Source of the DNA: Herbaspirillum aquaticum
GTDB lineage: Bacteria > Pseudomonadota > Gammaproteobacteria > Burkholderiales > Burkholderiaceae_D
DNA length: 64,000 nt
Assembly: GCF_002213425.1 (NCBI RefSeq)
Contig: NZ_NJGV01000006.1
Span: 244,929-308,928, forward strand
Direction: 5' to 3'
How positions within the stretch are numbered: the first letter of the stretch is position 1; each line of letters opens with the position of its first letter. Under the pieces are notes generated by a model, which ran no database searches, was not told where the DNA came from, and saw only the letters and a list, made by a program, of their open reading frames with translations. This document shows, in pieces, positions 22,644-31,911 of this stretch. The position numbers and the translations under genes were made by a program.

Positions 22644-23927
22644 ATGGCTACCCCATCTTCCGGCGCAGCGCGCCACCACAGCGTCATCATCATCGGCGGC
22701 GGACAGGCCGGCCTGTCCATCAGCTGGTACCTGAAACAGGCCGCCATCGATCACCTGGTGCTGGAAAAGCACGAGGTCGGCCATGCCTGGCGCAACGAGC
22801 GCTGGGACACGTTCTGCCTGGTCACACCCAACTGGCAATGCAACCTGCCCGGCTATCCCTATCGCGGTGACGATCCCTACGGTTTCATGAAGAAGGATGA
22901 GATCGTGGCCTACCTCGATGGCTTCGTGGCCAGCTTCCAGCCCCCGGTGCGCGAAGGCGTGAGCGTCCAGAAACTCTGGCGCACAGGTGAGGGCTGGCAC
23001 ATCACCGCCAGCGATGGCGACTATACGGCCGACCAGGTGGTGGTGGCCGTGGGTGGCTACCATATCCCGGTGGTGCCGCGTGCGGCCGAGCGCCTGCCGG
23101 CCGATATCGTGCAGATCCATTCCAGCCAGTATGTCAATCCGGAGTCGCTGCCTGAGGGCGAGGTGCTGGTGGTCGGTACCGGCCAGTCCGGCTGCCAGAT
23201 CGCCGAAGACCTGCACCTGGCCGGACGCCGCGTGCACTTGGGCGTGGGCGAGGCGCCGCGCGTGGCGCGCACCTATCGCGGCAAGGATGTGGTGGAGTGG
23301 CTGGACAAGATGAAGTACTACGACCTGCCGGTGGACCAGCATCCGCTGGGCACGGGCGTGCGCGAGAAGACCAACCACTACGTCACCGGCCGTGATGGCG
23401 GGCGCGATATCGACCTGCGCAAATTCGCCCTGGAAGGCATGCAGCTCTACGGCAAGTTCGACAGCCTCGACGGCGAGGTCGTGCGGTTCGGGGCCGGTCT
23501 CAAGGGCTATCTCGATGAAGCCGATGCGGTCTCCGAAAGCATCAAGGACAGCATCGACAAGTTCATCGCCGCGCAACAGATCGAGGCGCCGACGGAGGCC
23601 CGCTATGTGCCGGTCTGGCAGCCTCCCGCAGAGGAAGTGCGCACCCTCGACCTGCGCGCACGGGGCGTCTCGGCGGTGGTGTGGTGCATCGGATTCCGTA
23701 CCGATTTCAGCTGGATCTCCGAGCCCATCTTCGATGGCCGTGGCTATCCCGGACATGAGCGTGGCGTGACGGCGGCACCGGGCCTGTATTTCCTCGGCTT
23801 GCCGTGGCAATACACCTGGGGCTCGGGCCGCTTCTCGGGCATCGATCGCGACGCGCGCTACCTGTTCGACCACATCACGGCGCTGCGCGCGCAGGCCGGG
23901 CAGCCGGTGCTGTCGCAAGCCGCCTGA
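22644..23927 (+). CDS. Flavin-dependent monooxygenase-like oxidoreductase, MSMEG_0569 family
   Basis: A 427-residue FAD/NAD(P)H oxidoreductase. Two Rossmann motifs are visible: FAD-binding IIIGGGQAGLSISWYLK (residues 14-30) and the NADPH-type VVGTGQSGCQIAEDL (about 174-188). The aromatic-rich segment GLPWQYTWGSGRFSG near the C-terminus is typical of flavin monooxygenases. It could oxygenate or reduce the nitrile-derived intermediate; this is inference. A strong AAGAGG site precedes the ATG, and the acyl-CoA synthetase gene follows 15 bp after the stop. Confidence 0.9.
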   Translation: MATPSSGAARHHSVIIIGGGQAGLSISWYLKQAAIDHLVLEKHEVGHAWRNERWDTFCLVTPNWQCNLPGYPYRGDDPYGFMKKDEIVAYLDGFVASFQPPVREGVSVQKLWRTGEGWHITASDGDYTADQVVVAVGGYHIPVVPRAAERLPADIVQIHSSQYVNPESLPEGEVLVVGTGQSGCQIAEDLHLAGRRVHLGVGEAPRVARTYRGKDVVEWLDKMKYYDLPVDQHPLGTGVREKTNHYVTGRDGGRDIDLRKFALEGMQLYGKFDSLDGEVVRFGAGLKGYLDEADAVSESIKDSIDKFIAAQQIEAPTEARYVPVWQPPAEEVRTLDLRARGVSAVVWCIGFRTDFSWISEPIFDGRGYPGHERGVTAAPGLYFLGLPWQYTWGSGRFSGIDRDARYLFDHITALRAQAGQPVLSQAA

Positions 23928-23942
23928 TTGCCGGAGGCGCCC

Positions 23943-25916
23943 ATGCATCCCGCACCGCAGCCCTTGCCGGTGGAGGCCGGCTCCTCCGCCTATGGCCGGC
24001 TCATGGACTTCTCGCGCCAGGACCCGCACGCCTTCTGGCGCATGCAGGCCAGCCGCATCCACTGGCAGCGCGCTTTCGACCAGGTCCTCGATGATGGCCG
24101 TGCGCCGTTTGCCCGCTGGTTTGCAGGCGGGCTGACCAACCTGTGCTACAACGCCGTCGACCGCCATCTGCCAGAACGGGGCGAGCAGTCGGCCCTGGTG
24201 TGCGTGTCGCAGGAGACGGGGCAGGAGCGCGTACTGAGCTATCGGCAACTGCACCGGGAGGTCAGCATCATGGCCGCCATCCTGCTTGCTCGCGGGGTGC
24301 AGCGCGGCGACCGGGTGCTGGTCTATTTGCCCATGATGGCCGAGGCAGCCATTGCCATGCTGGCCTGTGCCCGCATCGGGGCGGTGCATTCGGTGGTCTT
24401 CGGCGGCTTCGCGCCGGCCAGCCTGGCCGCGCGCATTGCCGATGCGGCGCCGGCGCTGGTGGTGTGTGCCGATGCCGGTTTCCAGAACGGCGTAGCGGTC
24501 CGCTACAAGACCTGGGTCGACCAGGCCATGGACATCGCCGGCTGCAGCTGCCCGGTGCTGGTGGTCGATCGCGGCCTGCTGCCCTGGACTGCCGTGCCGC
24601 AGCGTGATCATGATTATCACGCCTTGCGCACGCAGTACTTCGACGCCGACGTGCCCTGCGTGTGGCTGGAGTCCGGCGAGCCCAGCTACCTGCTCTACAC
24701 CTCCGGCACCACCGGCCAGCCCAAGGGCGTACAGCGTGATACCGGTGGCCATGCAGTCGCCCTGGCGACGTCGATGGCCCTGCTGTTCCAGGGCCAGCCG
24801 GGGCAGACCATGTTCACCACCTCCGACCTGGGCTGGGTGGTGGGGCACAGCTATGGCGTCTATGCACCCCTGCTGACGGGGATGTGCACGGTGCTTTACG
24901 AAGGCTCGCCGATGCGCCCCGATGCCAGCGCCTGGTGGCGCCTGGCGGAAAAATACCGGGTGAACCTGATGCTGTCCTCGGCCACCGCCATGCGCCTGCT
25001 CAAGCGCGGCGGGCGCCGGGCCTTCCGCATGGCCGACCTGTCAGCGCTGCGATGCCTGTTCCTGGCTGGCGAACCGCTGGACGAACCCACGGCGGCCTGG
25101 CTGGAAGACGCCCTGGGCAAGCCCGTCATCGATCACTACTGGCAGACCGAAACCGGGTCCCCGGTCATCGGCCTGCCCTTGACCGACCTCGATGGCCACA
25201 CCCCCTTGCGCCGCCAGCGCGGCTCGCCCGGCTTGGCCACAGCCGGCTATCGTCTTGAATTGCGCGATGAGCACAGCGGTGCGAGCTGCGCGCCGGGCAG
25301 CAAGGGCTTGCTCATGGCTGCCGGTGTCTTGCCGCCAGGCTGCTTGACCACGCTGTGGCAGCGCGATGAACAGTTTGTGCGCACCTACTGGAGCCAGTTG
25401 CCGGAACAGGCCGAGCTGTCATCGCCGTCCGGGCAGTGGCGCTATGCCACCTTCGATCTCGCCGTGGCCGATGTACAGGGCCATCTGCGGGTGCTCGGGC
25501 GCGCCGACGATGTCATCAACGTGGCGGGCAAGCGGCTGGGAACGCGTGAAGTGGAAGAGATCCTGCTGGCCGATGATGCCGTGGCCGAGGTCGCCGTCTT
25601 CGGCATACCGCATCCCCTGCGCGGACAGGTACCGGTGGCCGTGGTGGTGCCGCGTCCTGATACAGGCTACCAGCGCAGCCTGCTGGAACATCGGCTGGGA
25701 GACGCCGTGGTGGCGGCCATCGGCGCCTGGGCCAGGCCGCGCCGCATCGTGCTGGCGCAAGCCTTGCCGCGCACGCGCTCGGGCAAGGTCTTGCGCCGGG
25801 ACCTACGCGAACTGGTCGCCCGCGAGGCCAGCGGCGACGTTGCTGCGCCGGAATTGCAGGAACTGCAGCAGGCATTGGCTGCCGCCGCCCGCCTGGACCT
25901 GCCGGAACCGGCATGA
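23943..25916 (+). CDS. Acyl-CoA synthetase, acetyl/propionyl-CoA synthetase-like
   Basis: A 657-residue AMP-forming ligase. The adenylation P-loop YTSGTTGQPKGV, the acetyl/propionyl-type VLVYLPMMAEAAIAMLACARIGAVHS and the terminal acyltransfer motif LPRTRSGKVLRRDLREL (catalytic Lys) are present. PrpE/AcsA-type features favour a short carboxylic acid substrate. It is the last gene of the cluster, 15 bp after the flavoprotein gene. A nitrilase product acid would be a logical substrate (inference). The ATG at 23943 follows GGAGG; an upstream TTG at 23928 is in frame but less likely. Confidence 0.9.
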   Translation: MHPAPQPLPVEAGSSAYGRLMDFSRQDPHAFWRMQASRIHWQRAFDQVLDDGRAPFARWFAGGLTNLCYNAVDRHLPERGEQSALVCVSQETGQERVLSYRQLHREVSIMAAILLARGVQRGDRVLVYLPMMAEAAIAMLACARIGAVHSVVFGGFAPASLAARIADAAPALVVCADAGFQNGVAVRYKTWVDQAMDIAGCSCPVLVVDRGLLPWTAVPQRDHDYHALRTQYFDADVPCVWLESGEPSYLLYTSGTTGQPKGVQRDTGGHAVALATSMALLFQGQPGQTMFTTSDLGWVVGHSYGVYAPLLTGMCTVLYEGSPMRPDASAWWRLAEKYRVNLMLSSATAMRLLKRGGRRAFRMADLSALRCLFLAGEPLDEPTAAWLEDALGKPVIDHYWQTETGSPVIGLPLTDLDGHTPLRRQRGSPGLATAGYRLELRDEHSGASCAPGSKGLLMAAGVLPPGCLTTLWQRDEQFVRTYWSQLPEQAELSSPSGQWRYATFDLAVADVQGHLRVLGRADDVINVAGKRLGTREVEEILLADDAVAEVAVFGIPHPLRGQVPVAVVVPRPDTGYQRSLLEHRLGDAVVAAIGAWARPRRIVLAQALPRTRSGKVLRRDLRELVAREASGDVAAPELQELQQALAAAARLDLPEPA

Positions 25917-25936
25917 GCAGTCGGCGGCAGCGCACG

Positions 25937-25968
25937 AAAAAAAGCCCGTCCGGGGGAGTGGACGGGCT
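25937..25968 (-). terminator. Strong intrinsic terminator reading leftward, orphan
   Basis: A perfect 9-bp stem (AGCCCGTCC with GGACGGGCT) has seven A on its left side, which become a U tract only on the minus strand. No minus-strand gene is recognised to its right before 26450. It may end a small RNA or antisense transcript, or protect the Nit1C cluster end. Confidence 0.7.
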
Positions 25969-26450
25969 GAAAGATCCGCTGGATGTCGTCGCAGCGGACA
26001 AGGGGAAAGAGGAGATCCCGATGTGGCCACTGTAGGCGCCGAAAATTAAGCCAGACTTAAATCGGCAAAAAATCGCAGCGCAGTCCTGGCGACCCGCCGG
26101 GAGGCCACTTGCCACATGGCAACGTGGCATGCGCGCATCACTTCATCCCGCTTTGCCGGGAACCGCGCGAATTGTTGAAGTTCCCATGCCGCCCGCTGTT
26201 ACGCTTGCAAGCAATCGGATTGCGTGACTACAACGGGGGAACGATCCGAGCATGGCGTCCGGTCGCATCAGAACGGGACGAGCCCTGGCTGCGGCCAGGC
26301 TCGTGATGAAGGACCGACCCATTCCCCGCACTCCGGCCAAACCGGGGTCATAACAACATTCCATTCTGCCCTCAGGTCCGACCGCAGCCAGGCTGCGTGC
26401 CGGCGAGGGCGCTTGCTTGATCATCCACAGCTTTTCCAGGTCAACACACC
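25969..26450. other. Gene-poor spacer with palindrome and structured leader
   Basis: No supported gene. TTAAG-N5-CTTAA stands at 26046-26060. A strong imperfect hairpin (26279-26305, ACGAGCCCTGGC against GCCAGGCTCGT with one bulged base) and a CCCCG/CGGGG stem near 26323-26347 lie in what is probably the chemoreceptor mRNA leader. Confidence 0.4.
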
Positions 26451-28271
26451 ATGACATCTTCTTCCCTGCGTACCCGACTCATTGCCCTCTGTGCCGGCAT
26501 CGTCGTACTGGCCATGCTGGCCATCGTCCTGACCAACTTCATCACCGCACGCTCGCGCACCATGAGCGTGCTGGACGGCCAGATGGCCCAGCTGGCGCAG
26601 AGCCAGGCATCGGCCATTGCTGAATGGGCCGATGCCAGGAAACTGGTGGTCTCCTCCATCAAGCAGGCCGCTGACGCCGCCGAACCGCTGCCCTTCGTGA
26701 AGGCGGCCGAGACCGCCGGCGGCTTCGACCTGGCCTACATCGGCTACGCCGACAAGCACGCCGTGTTCTCGCAGCAGCGCAACCGCGCGCCGGACTACGA
26801 TCCGACCAAGCGTCCCTGGTACCAGCTCGCTTCCTCCAGCAAGGGGCCGGTGCTGACCGCCCCCTACACCAGCGCCAGTACCGGCAAGCTGCTGGTGACC
26901 TTTGCCGAGGCCATCACCAAGGACGGCCAGGTCACTGCCGTGGCGGCGGCCGATGTACTGCTCGACAGCGTGGTGGCCGATGTGGTGGCCATCAAGCCCA
27001 CTCCCAACAGCTATGCCTTCCTGGTCGACCTGGGCGGGAAGATCATCGCCCACCCCAATGACAAGCTGCGCCTCAAACCTTTGTCGGACCTGGATGCGGC
27101 CATCACGCCGCAATCGCTGTCGGCCGCCATGGCCGCCAACAGCCATCAGGAACTGGCGCTGGACGGCCGCAAGCAGATGCTGTTTGCGGCCCGCGTGGGC
27201 GGTACCGACTGGCTGCTGGTGGTGGCGGTGGACCGCGCCGATGCGCTGGCCTCGCTGACGGCCATGCTGGCCAGCTCGGGCGTCATGGCGGTGGTGGTGA
27301 CCATCCTCGCTGCCCTGGTGCTGGGTGCGCTGATCTCGCGGGTGCTGCGCCGGTTGTCGGTGGTGCAGCGTGCGCTGGAAGAAATCGCCGATGGCGACGG
27401 CGACCTGACGCGCCGCCTCGATACCCATGGCAGCACCGATGAGCTGGGCCGCATCAGTGCCGCGTTCAATCGCTTCGTCGACAAGGTCGAGCACGTCATG
27501 CTAGACATCCGCGAGGCCAGCCACACCATCCACGCCGCCACCCGCGACATCGCCAGCGGCAACATGGACCTCTCGCAGCGCACCGAATCGCAGGCCAGCT
27601 CGCTGGAGCAGACGGCCGCGGCCATGGAGGAACTGACCTCCAGCGTGCGCCACAACGCCGACAACGCCCACCAAGCCAACGAACTCTCGCAGTCGGCCTC
27701 CGAGATCGCCGGCCGGGGTGGCGCCATGGTGGAGCAGGTGGTCCAGACCATGAGCGCCATCAATGCCTCTTCGCAGAAGATCGTGGACATCATCAGCGTG
27801 ATCGACGGCATCGCCTTCCAGACCAACATCCTGGCCCTGAATGCGGCAGTGGAAGCGGCCCGTGCGGGTGAGCAGGGACGCGGCTTTGCGGTGGTGGCCT
27901 CCGAAGTGCGCTCGCTGGCCCAGCGTTCGGCCACGGCTGCCAAGGAAATCAAGGTCTTGATCAGCGATTCGGTGGAGCAGGTGCGCGCCGGTGAGCAGAC
28001 CGTCAGTGAAGCCGGCAGCACCATCCGCAGCGTTGTGGAAAGCGTGCGCAAGGTCAGCGACGTGGTGGCCGAGATCACCTCGGCCAGCCGCGAGCAGAGC
28101 CAGGGCATCCAGCAGACCAACGACGCCGTGGCCCACATGGACCAGGCAACGCAGCAGAACGCGGCACTTGTGGAAGAGGCCGCCGCCGGTGCCCAGCAAC
28201 TGCAGGAGCAGGCGGCGCGGCTGGCGGAGGTGGTGGCCTTGTTCCGCTTGCGGGATGCGGCGCGGCAATGA
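26451..28271 (+). CDS. Methyl-accepting chemotaxis protein with dCACHE sensor
   Basis: A 606-residue inner-membrane chemoreceptor. It has an N-terminal membrane segment (7-30), a periplasmic dCACHE domain (about 35-270), a second membrane segment (about 280-305), HAMP, and the cytoplasmic signalling domain with hairpin tip [33 protein letters not shown]. In the sensor the string [10 protein letters not shown], then [10 protein letters not shown] and the later DVLLDSVV resemble the Y/R/W/Y/D amino-acid-recognition pattern of dCACHE receptors, so an amino acid ligand is plausible. Glu/Gln methylation sites flank the tip. There is no C-terminal CheR-tether pentapeptide. Confidence 0.94.
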   Translation: MTSSSLRTRLIALCAGIVVLAMLAIVLTNFITARSRTMSVLDGQMAQLAQSQASAIAEWADARKLVVSSIKQAADAAEPLPFVKAAETAGGFDLAYIGYADKHAVFSQQRNRAPDYDPTKRPWYQLASSSKGPVLTAPYTSASTGKLLVTFAEAITKDGQVTAVAAADVLLDSVVADVVAIKPTPNSYAFLVDLGGKIIAHPNDKLRLKPLSDLDAAITPQSLSAAMAANSHQELALDGRKQMLFAARVGGTDWLLVVAVDRADALASLTAMLASSGVMAVVVTILAALVLGALISRVLRRLSVVQRALEEIADGDGDLTRRLDTHGSTDELGRISAAFNRFVDKVEHVMLDIREASHTIHAATRDIASGNMDLSQRTESQASSLEQTAAAMEELTSSVRHNADNAHQANELSQSASEIAGRGGAMVEQVVQTMSAINASSQKIVDIISVIDGIAFQTNILALNAAVEAARAGEQGRGFAVVASEVRSLAQRSATAAKEIKVLISDSVEQVRAGEQTVSEAGSTIRSVVESVRKVSDVVAEITSASREQSQGIQQTNDAVAHMDQATQQNAALVEEAAAGAQQLQEQAARLAEVVALFRLRDAARQ

Positions 28272-28304
28272 ATTTCACACCGGTAAGGATTTGTGGTTTA
28301 AAAA

Positions 28305-28359
28305 ACAACTAGTTGTAAAAAAGACTAAACTTTTTGTTGTCATTTGATTAAAATCAAAT
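28305..28359. promoter_or_regulatory. Two palindromes upstream of the PEP-CTERM gene, one a perfect FNR/ANR-type box
   Basis: ACAACTAGTTGT (28305-28316) is a perfect 12-bp palindrome. ATTTGATTAAAATCAAAT (28342-28359) is a perfect palindrome that contains TTGAT-N4-ATCAA at 28344-28357, the consensus of FNR/ANR-family oxygen regulators. It sits about 40 bp upstream of the start codon, near a promoter position. Confidence 0.7.
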
Positions 28360-28396
28360 CCGTAAAGATATCAATTCGACAACAAAGAGGAACGTC

Positions 28397-29131
28397 ATGA
28401 AAGCCCTGATTGCAGCCATCCTTCTGGTAGCCAGTTCAATCGCGGTCGCAGCGCCTGGTGGTAACAACAAGGGTGGCGGCAACTCCGGTAATTCCGGCAA
28501 CTCGGGTAATTCCGGTGGTTCCGGTGGTTCCAGCAGCCCTGGGCTGGGTACCGCCAGCGTCAATGACGTGATTCTGGCTGGCAAGACAGCCAACAATTTC
28601 GTGCTGACCAGCGGCAACGCGCAGTCGGGCCAATATGGCGACAGTTCGCTGTTCAGCAGTTCGTTTGGCGGCGGAACCTGGAATCTGCTGGGCAAGATCG
28701 GCTCCAACGGCGCCCTGTCGGGCTCTGCCAGCCAGGTCCTGGGTTCCAACCTGACCCTGACCTTCAGTGTGGCCAATGGCAGCAAATCCGGTACCTGGAG
28801 CATCACCTCCAGCAAGAGCCTGCAGATGGATCTGGTGCTGGGCATTCACGCGGGCAATGCTACCGGTTCCTTCCTCTTCGACAACCTGGTGCTCAACGCC
28901 GGCCAGACCAAGTCGGGCAGCTTTGCGATCAACTGGAACAACAATGGCGGGCAGGTGCCGGCGTTTTCCAACGCCACCCTGTTCACCTCCAACGCCTCGC
29001 TGCGCAGCGTCGCACCGGTGCCGGAACCGTCGACCTATGCCATGCTGCTGGCCGGTCTTGCCATGGTGGGATGGCTGGCTTGGCGCCGTCGCAGCCAGTT
29101 TGCTGCATCCGTACCGGCAGCTGCCGCCTGA
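28397..29131 (+). CDS. PEP-CTERM sorted exoprotein
   Basis: A 244-residue secreted protein. A signal peptide (MKALIAAILLVASSIAVA) is followed by a Gly/Asn/Ser-rich stretch with repeated GNSGNSG and GGSGGSS units (about 20-48). A beta-rich body follows, and the C-terminus has a sorting signal: VPEPSTYAMLLAGLAMVGW then an arginine cluster (WRRR). Exosortase (EpsH family, encoded elsewhere) should recognise VPEP and cleave the anchor, linking the protein to exopolysaccharide or biofilm. The function of the body is unknown. An FNR-type box lies upstream and an intrinsic terminator downstream. Confidence 0.9.
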   Translation: MKALIAAILLVASSIAVAAPGGNNKGGGNSGNSGNSGNSGGSGGSSSPGLGTASVNDVILAGKTANNFVLTSGNAQSGQYGDSSLFSSSFGGGTWNLLGKIGSNGALSGSASQVLGSNLTLTFSVANGSKSGTWSITSSKSLQMDLVLGIHAGNATGSFLFDNLVLNAGQTKSGSFAINWNNNGGQVPAFSNATLFTSNASLRSVAPVPEPSTYAMLLAGLAMVGWLAWRRRSQFAASVPAAAA

Positions 29132-29170
29132 TCCGGGTTTGCGCCGCGCCACTGGGCGCACGTATGAAGA

Positions 29171-29205
29171 AAAACGCGCTGGCTTGCGGGCCAGCGCGTT
29201 TTTTT
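29171..29205. terminator. Bidirectional intrinsic terminator
   Basis: A 13-bp stem (AAAACGCGCTGGC with GCCAGCGCGTTTT) has T runs downstream on both strands. It serves the PEP-CTERM gene from the left and the convergent exporter gene from the right. Confidence 0.92.
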
Positions 29206-29244
29206 GTCATGTCCAACAGTCTTTGCGTGAATGCTGCGACGATC

Positions 29245-30486
29245 TCAGCGCTCGCGCACATCCGGCAGCAGTACCGTCAGCACCCCTGCCAGCGGCAGGA
29301 AGGCGCACAGGCTGTAGACCCAGGCGATGCCGTACAGGTCGGCCAGGTGACCCAGCAGCGCCGCACCGATCCCGCCGAAGCCGAACATGAGGCCGAAGAA
29401 CACCCCCGCAATCATGCCCACCTTGCCCGGCACCAGCTCCTGGGCGTAGACCACGATGGCCGCAAAGGCCGAGGAAATCACCAGCCCGATCACCACCGAC
29501 AGCACGGCCGTCCAGAACAGGTTGGCGTGCGGCAGCATCAGGGCGAACGGGGCGGCGCCCAGGATCGAGATCCAGATCACCAGCTTGCGGCCGATGCGGT
29601 CGCCAATCGGGCCGCCCACGAAGGTGCCCACCGCCACCGCCCCCAGGAACAGGAACAGATACAGCTGGGAGGAAGCCACCGACATCTGGAAGCGCTCGAT
29701 CAGGTAGAAGGTGAAGTAACTGGTGAAGCTGGCCATGTAGAAATATTTGGAAAACACCAGCAGCGCCAGCACCACCAGCGCGCGGCGCACGGTGGCCGCC
29801 GGCAGCGCGTGGGCCGCGCGCGGCTTGCCTTTGCCCTTGTTGGCCGCGAGATGCCCGCGATACCAGGCCGACACCCGCGACAGCACCACGATGGCCAGCA
29901 CCGACAGCAGCACGAACCAGGCCACGTTGCCCTGGCCATAGGGCACCACGATGGCTGCCGCCAGCAAGGGGCCGAAAGCCGAACCGGCATTGCCGCCGAC
30001 CTGGAAGGTCGATTGCGCCAGGCCGAAGCGTCCCCCCGAGGCCATACGGGCGATGCGCGAGGCTTCCGGGTGGAAGGTGGAGGAACCGATGCCGATCAGG
30101 GCGGCCGCCAGCAGGAAGGCGTGGAAGCTGCCCGCCAGCGCCAGCAGCACGATGCCGACCAGGGTCGCCACGGCGCCGGTGGGCAGCAGCCAGGGCTGGG
30201 GATGGCGATCGGTATACATGCCGATCCAGGGTTGCAGCAGGGAGGCCGTGACCTGGAAGGTCAGCGTGATCAGCCCGACCTGGGTAAAGGTGAGGCCATA
30301 GCCGGTCTTGAGCATGGGATAGATCGAGGGCAGCAGCGCCTGGATCATGTCATTGATCAGGTGCGCACCGCCGCAGGCCAGGATGATGCTCATCACCAGC
30401 GGCTGGGCGGCGATGGCCGCAGGAGAATCGGTGGAGGCAGTCGCGCCGGAAGGCACGGCCGCATTGGAGTCGGTGGCACTGGTCAT
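29245..30486 (-). CDS. fsr: Fosmidomycin-resistance-type MFS exporter
   Basis: A 413-residue major facilitator superfamily protein with twelve predicted membrane spans. It resembles Fsr proteins in the N-terminal GGAHLINDMIQALLPSIYPMLK and the middle STFHPEASRIARMASGGRFGLAQS. The expected role is proton-coupled efflux; the native substrate is unknown. A Ser/Ala/Thr-rich tail of about 25 residues precedes the first span. It is divergent from the AraC-family gene at 30574, a common regulator-exporter layout. Confidence 0.9.
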   Translation of the reverse strand: MTSATDSNAAVPSGATASTDSPAAIAAQPLVMSIILACGGAHLINDMIQALLPSIYPMLKTGYGLTFTQVGLITLTFQVTASLLQPWIGMYTDRHPQPWLLPTGAVATLVGIVLLALAGSFHAFLLAAALIGIGSSTFHPEASRIARMASGGRFGLAQSTFQVGGNAGSAFGPLLAAAIVVPYGQGNVAWFVLLSVLAIVVLSRVSAWYRGHLAANKGKGKPRAAHALPAATVRRALVVLALLVFSKYFYMASFTSYFTFYLIERFQMSVASSQLYLFLFLGAVAVGTFVGGPIGDRIGRKLVIWISILGAAPFALMLPHANLFWTAVLSVVIGLVISSAFAAIVVYAQELVPGKVGMIAGVFFGLMFGFGGIGAALLGHLADLYGIAWVYSLCAFLPLAGVLTVLLPDVRER

Positions 30487-30573
30487 GGTGTGGAGAAGGC
30501 AAGCACGAGGAAGACTCGAAGCGTATCATTGGCACCTATTCATGATGATGACACTTGTTGTCGAATAAATGCC

Positions 30574-31398
30574 ATGCGTGCCCACCTGACCTCCGTTTGT
30601 CCCAGCGCTGAAGTGGATGCGTTCCAGCACCTGCCCAGCAGCGTGGTGGCGTTTGCCCGCGAGCTCTCGGCGCGTGACCTGCTCACGGCGCACTCGCATC
30701 GGCGCGGCCAGTTGCTCTATGCGGTGGAGGGCGTGATGCAGGTGCGCACCCCGCAGGGCGTGTGGCTGGTGCCGCCGCTGCGGGCGCTGTGGGTGCCGCC
30801 CCAGGTGGAGCACGAGATCCTCATGCTCACGCGCGTGAGCATGCGCACGCTCTACATCGATGAGGCCCAGGGCCGCGAACTGGGCGCGCAATGCCGCCTG
30901 CTGGAAGTGTCGGTGCTGTTACGGGAACTGATCCTGGCGCTGCTGGCCGAGCCGCGCGAGTACGCGCCCCGCAGCCGCGCCGGCCATGTGGCCGAACTGA
31001 TCCTGTCGGAACTGGCCCGTGCGCCCGCCATTCCGGTGGCCATCCCGTGGCCGCGCGACCGCCGCCTGCAGGCCATCTGCGAAGCCATCCTGGAGGACCC
31101 GGGGCGGCAGTTTTCCCTCGCCGACTGGGCGGGCATGGGCGGGGCCAGCGTGCGCACGGTGATCCGGCTCTTCCCGAAGGAAACGGGTTTGCAGTTTCGC
31201 CACTGGGTGCAGCAGGTGCACCTGAGCGAAGCACTGGTGCGGCTGGCGCGCGGCGACGCCGTGGGCGTGGTGGCGCAGGCGCTGGGCTATCGCAGCCAGA
31301 GCGCGTTTTCCAACATGTTCCGCAAGGCCTTGCGCAGTTCGCCCAACCACTACCACCCGCGCCAGGACAAGCGCCGCATCACGTTGGCGGCTCAATAA
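30574..31398 (+). CDS. AraC-family transcriptional regulator
   Basis: A 274-residue regulator with an N-terminal cupin-type sensor (residues 20-100, HSHRRGQLLYAVEGVMQVRT) and two C-terminal helix-turn-helix motifs (about 180-260, ending FSNMFRKALRSSPNHY). The start at 30574 is the first plausible one after the 87-bp divergent promoter; no strong ribosome site is visible. It probably controls the divergent fsr gene. Its stop overlaps the end of the convergent small secreted protein gene by 7 bp. Confidence 0.9.
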   Translation: MRAHLTSVCPSAEVDAFQHLPSSVVAFARELSARDLLTAHSHRRGQLLYAVEGVMQVRTPQGVWLVPPLRALWVPPQVEHEILMLTRVSMRTLYIDEAQGRELGAQCRLLEVSVLLRELILALLAEPREYAPRSRAGHVAELILSELARAPAIPVAIPWPRDRRLQAICEAILEDPGRQFSLADWAGMGGASVRTVIRLFPKETGLQFRHWVQQVHLSEALVRLARGDAVGVVAQALGYRSQSAFSNMFRKALRSSPNHYHPRQDKRRITLAAQ

Positions 31399-31766
31399 TG
31401 GATGGTCACCACCTTGGGCCCGCGCCGCTTGTCCGGGACCACCGGTACCGGCTGTCCTGCGGCCATGCCGGCCGCGCCCCCGGGACGCTGCGCATCGCGG
31501 TCGAGGAAGTAGGGATCCTCCTCCGGGGCAAGCGCCGTGGCAGCGCCCAGGAACTGCCGGGCGCGCTCATTGGCCACTCCTTCGCCGACCGAGCAGACCT
31601 GGAAGAAGTCGGCACTGCCCTCGGAGAAGTCGACGCGGCACTTCTCGGCCACCACCACTGAAATGTCCAATGCGCCGGCATTGGCGGCCACGGCCCGCTC
31701 GCTGCGCGTGGCCTGCAGTGCCAGCAGCGAAGCCAGCAGGGCGATGACGGCATGTGTCTTGACCAT
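31392..31766 (-). CDS. Small secreted protein of unknown function
   Basis: A 124-residue protein not recognised as a known family. It has an N-terminal signal peptide (MVKTHAVIALLASLLALQAT). The mature part holds two cysteines (KCRVD and VCSVG) that could form one disulfide. The C-terminal third is rich in Pro, Gly and Ala and ends basic (DKRRGPKVVTIHY). An AGGAG site 7 bases upstream fixes the start at 31766. It ends against the AraC gene and is divergent from the carboxymuconolactone decarboxylase-like gene. Confidence 0.7.
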   Translation of the reverse strand: MVKTHAVIALLASLLALQATRSERAVAANAGALDISVVVAEKCRVDFSEGSADFFQVCSVGEGVANERARQFLGAATALAPEEDPYFLDRDAQRPGGAAGMAAGQPVPVVPDKRRGPKVVTIHY

Positions 31767-31911
31767 GGGATTCTCCTGTCTGGTTTCCACTGTAGAGCAA
31801 TGCCGCTGGCGCAGGCATCGGAGAAATCCTGAACCGCCACCTTGAGCAGGCCGGCAGAGGCGGCCAATTCCGGGCACACTGGCGGCTTCGTTCGCCTTCC
31901 ATGGAGCCTGC

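Noticed and set aside
26143..26457. 104-codon minus-strand frame upstream of the chemoreceptor
   Set aside because: Unusual composition, no ribosome site, and hairpins inside it; not enough to call a gene.
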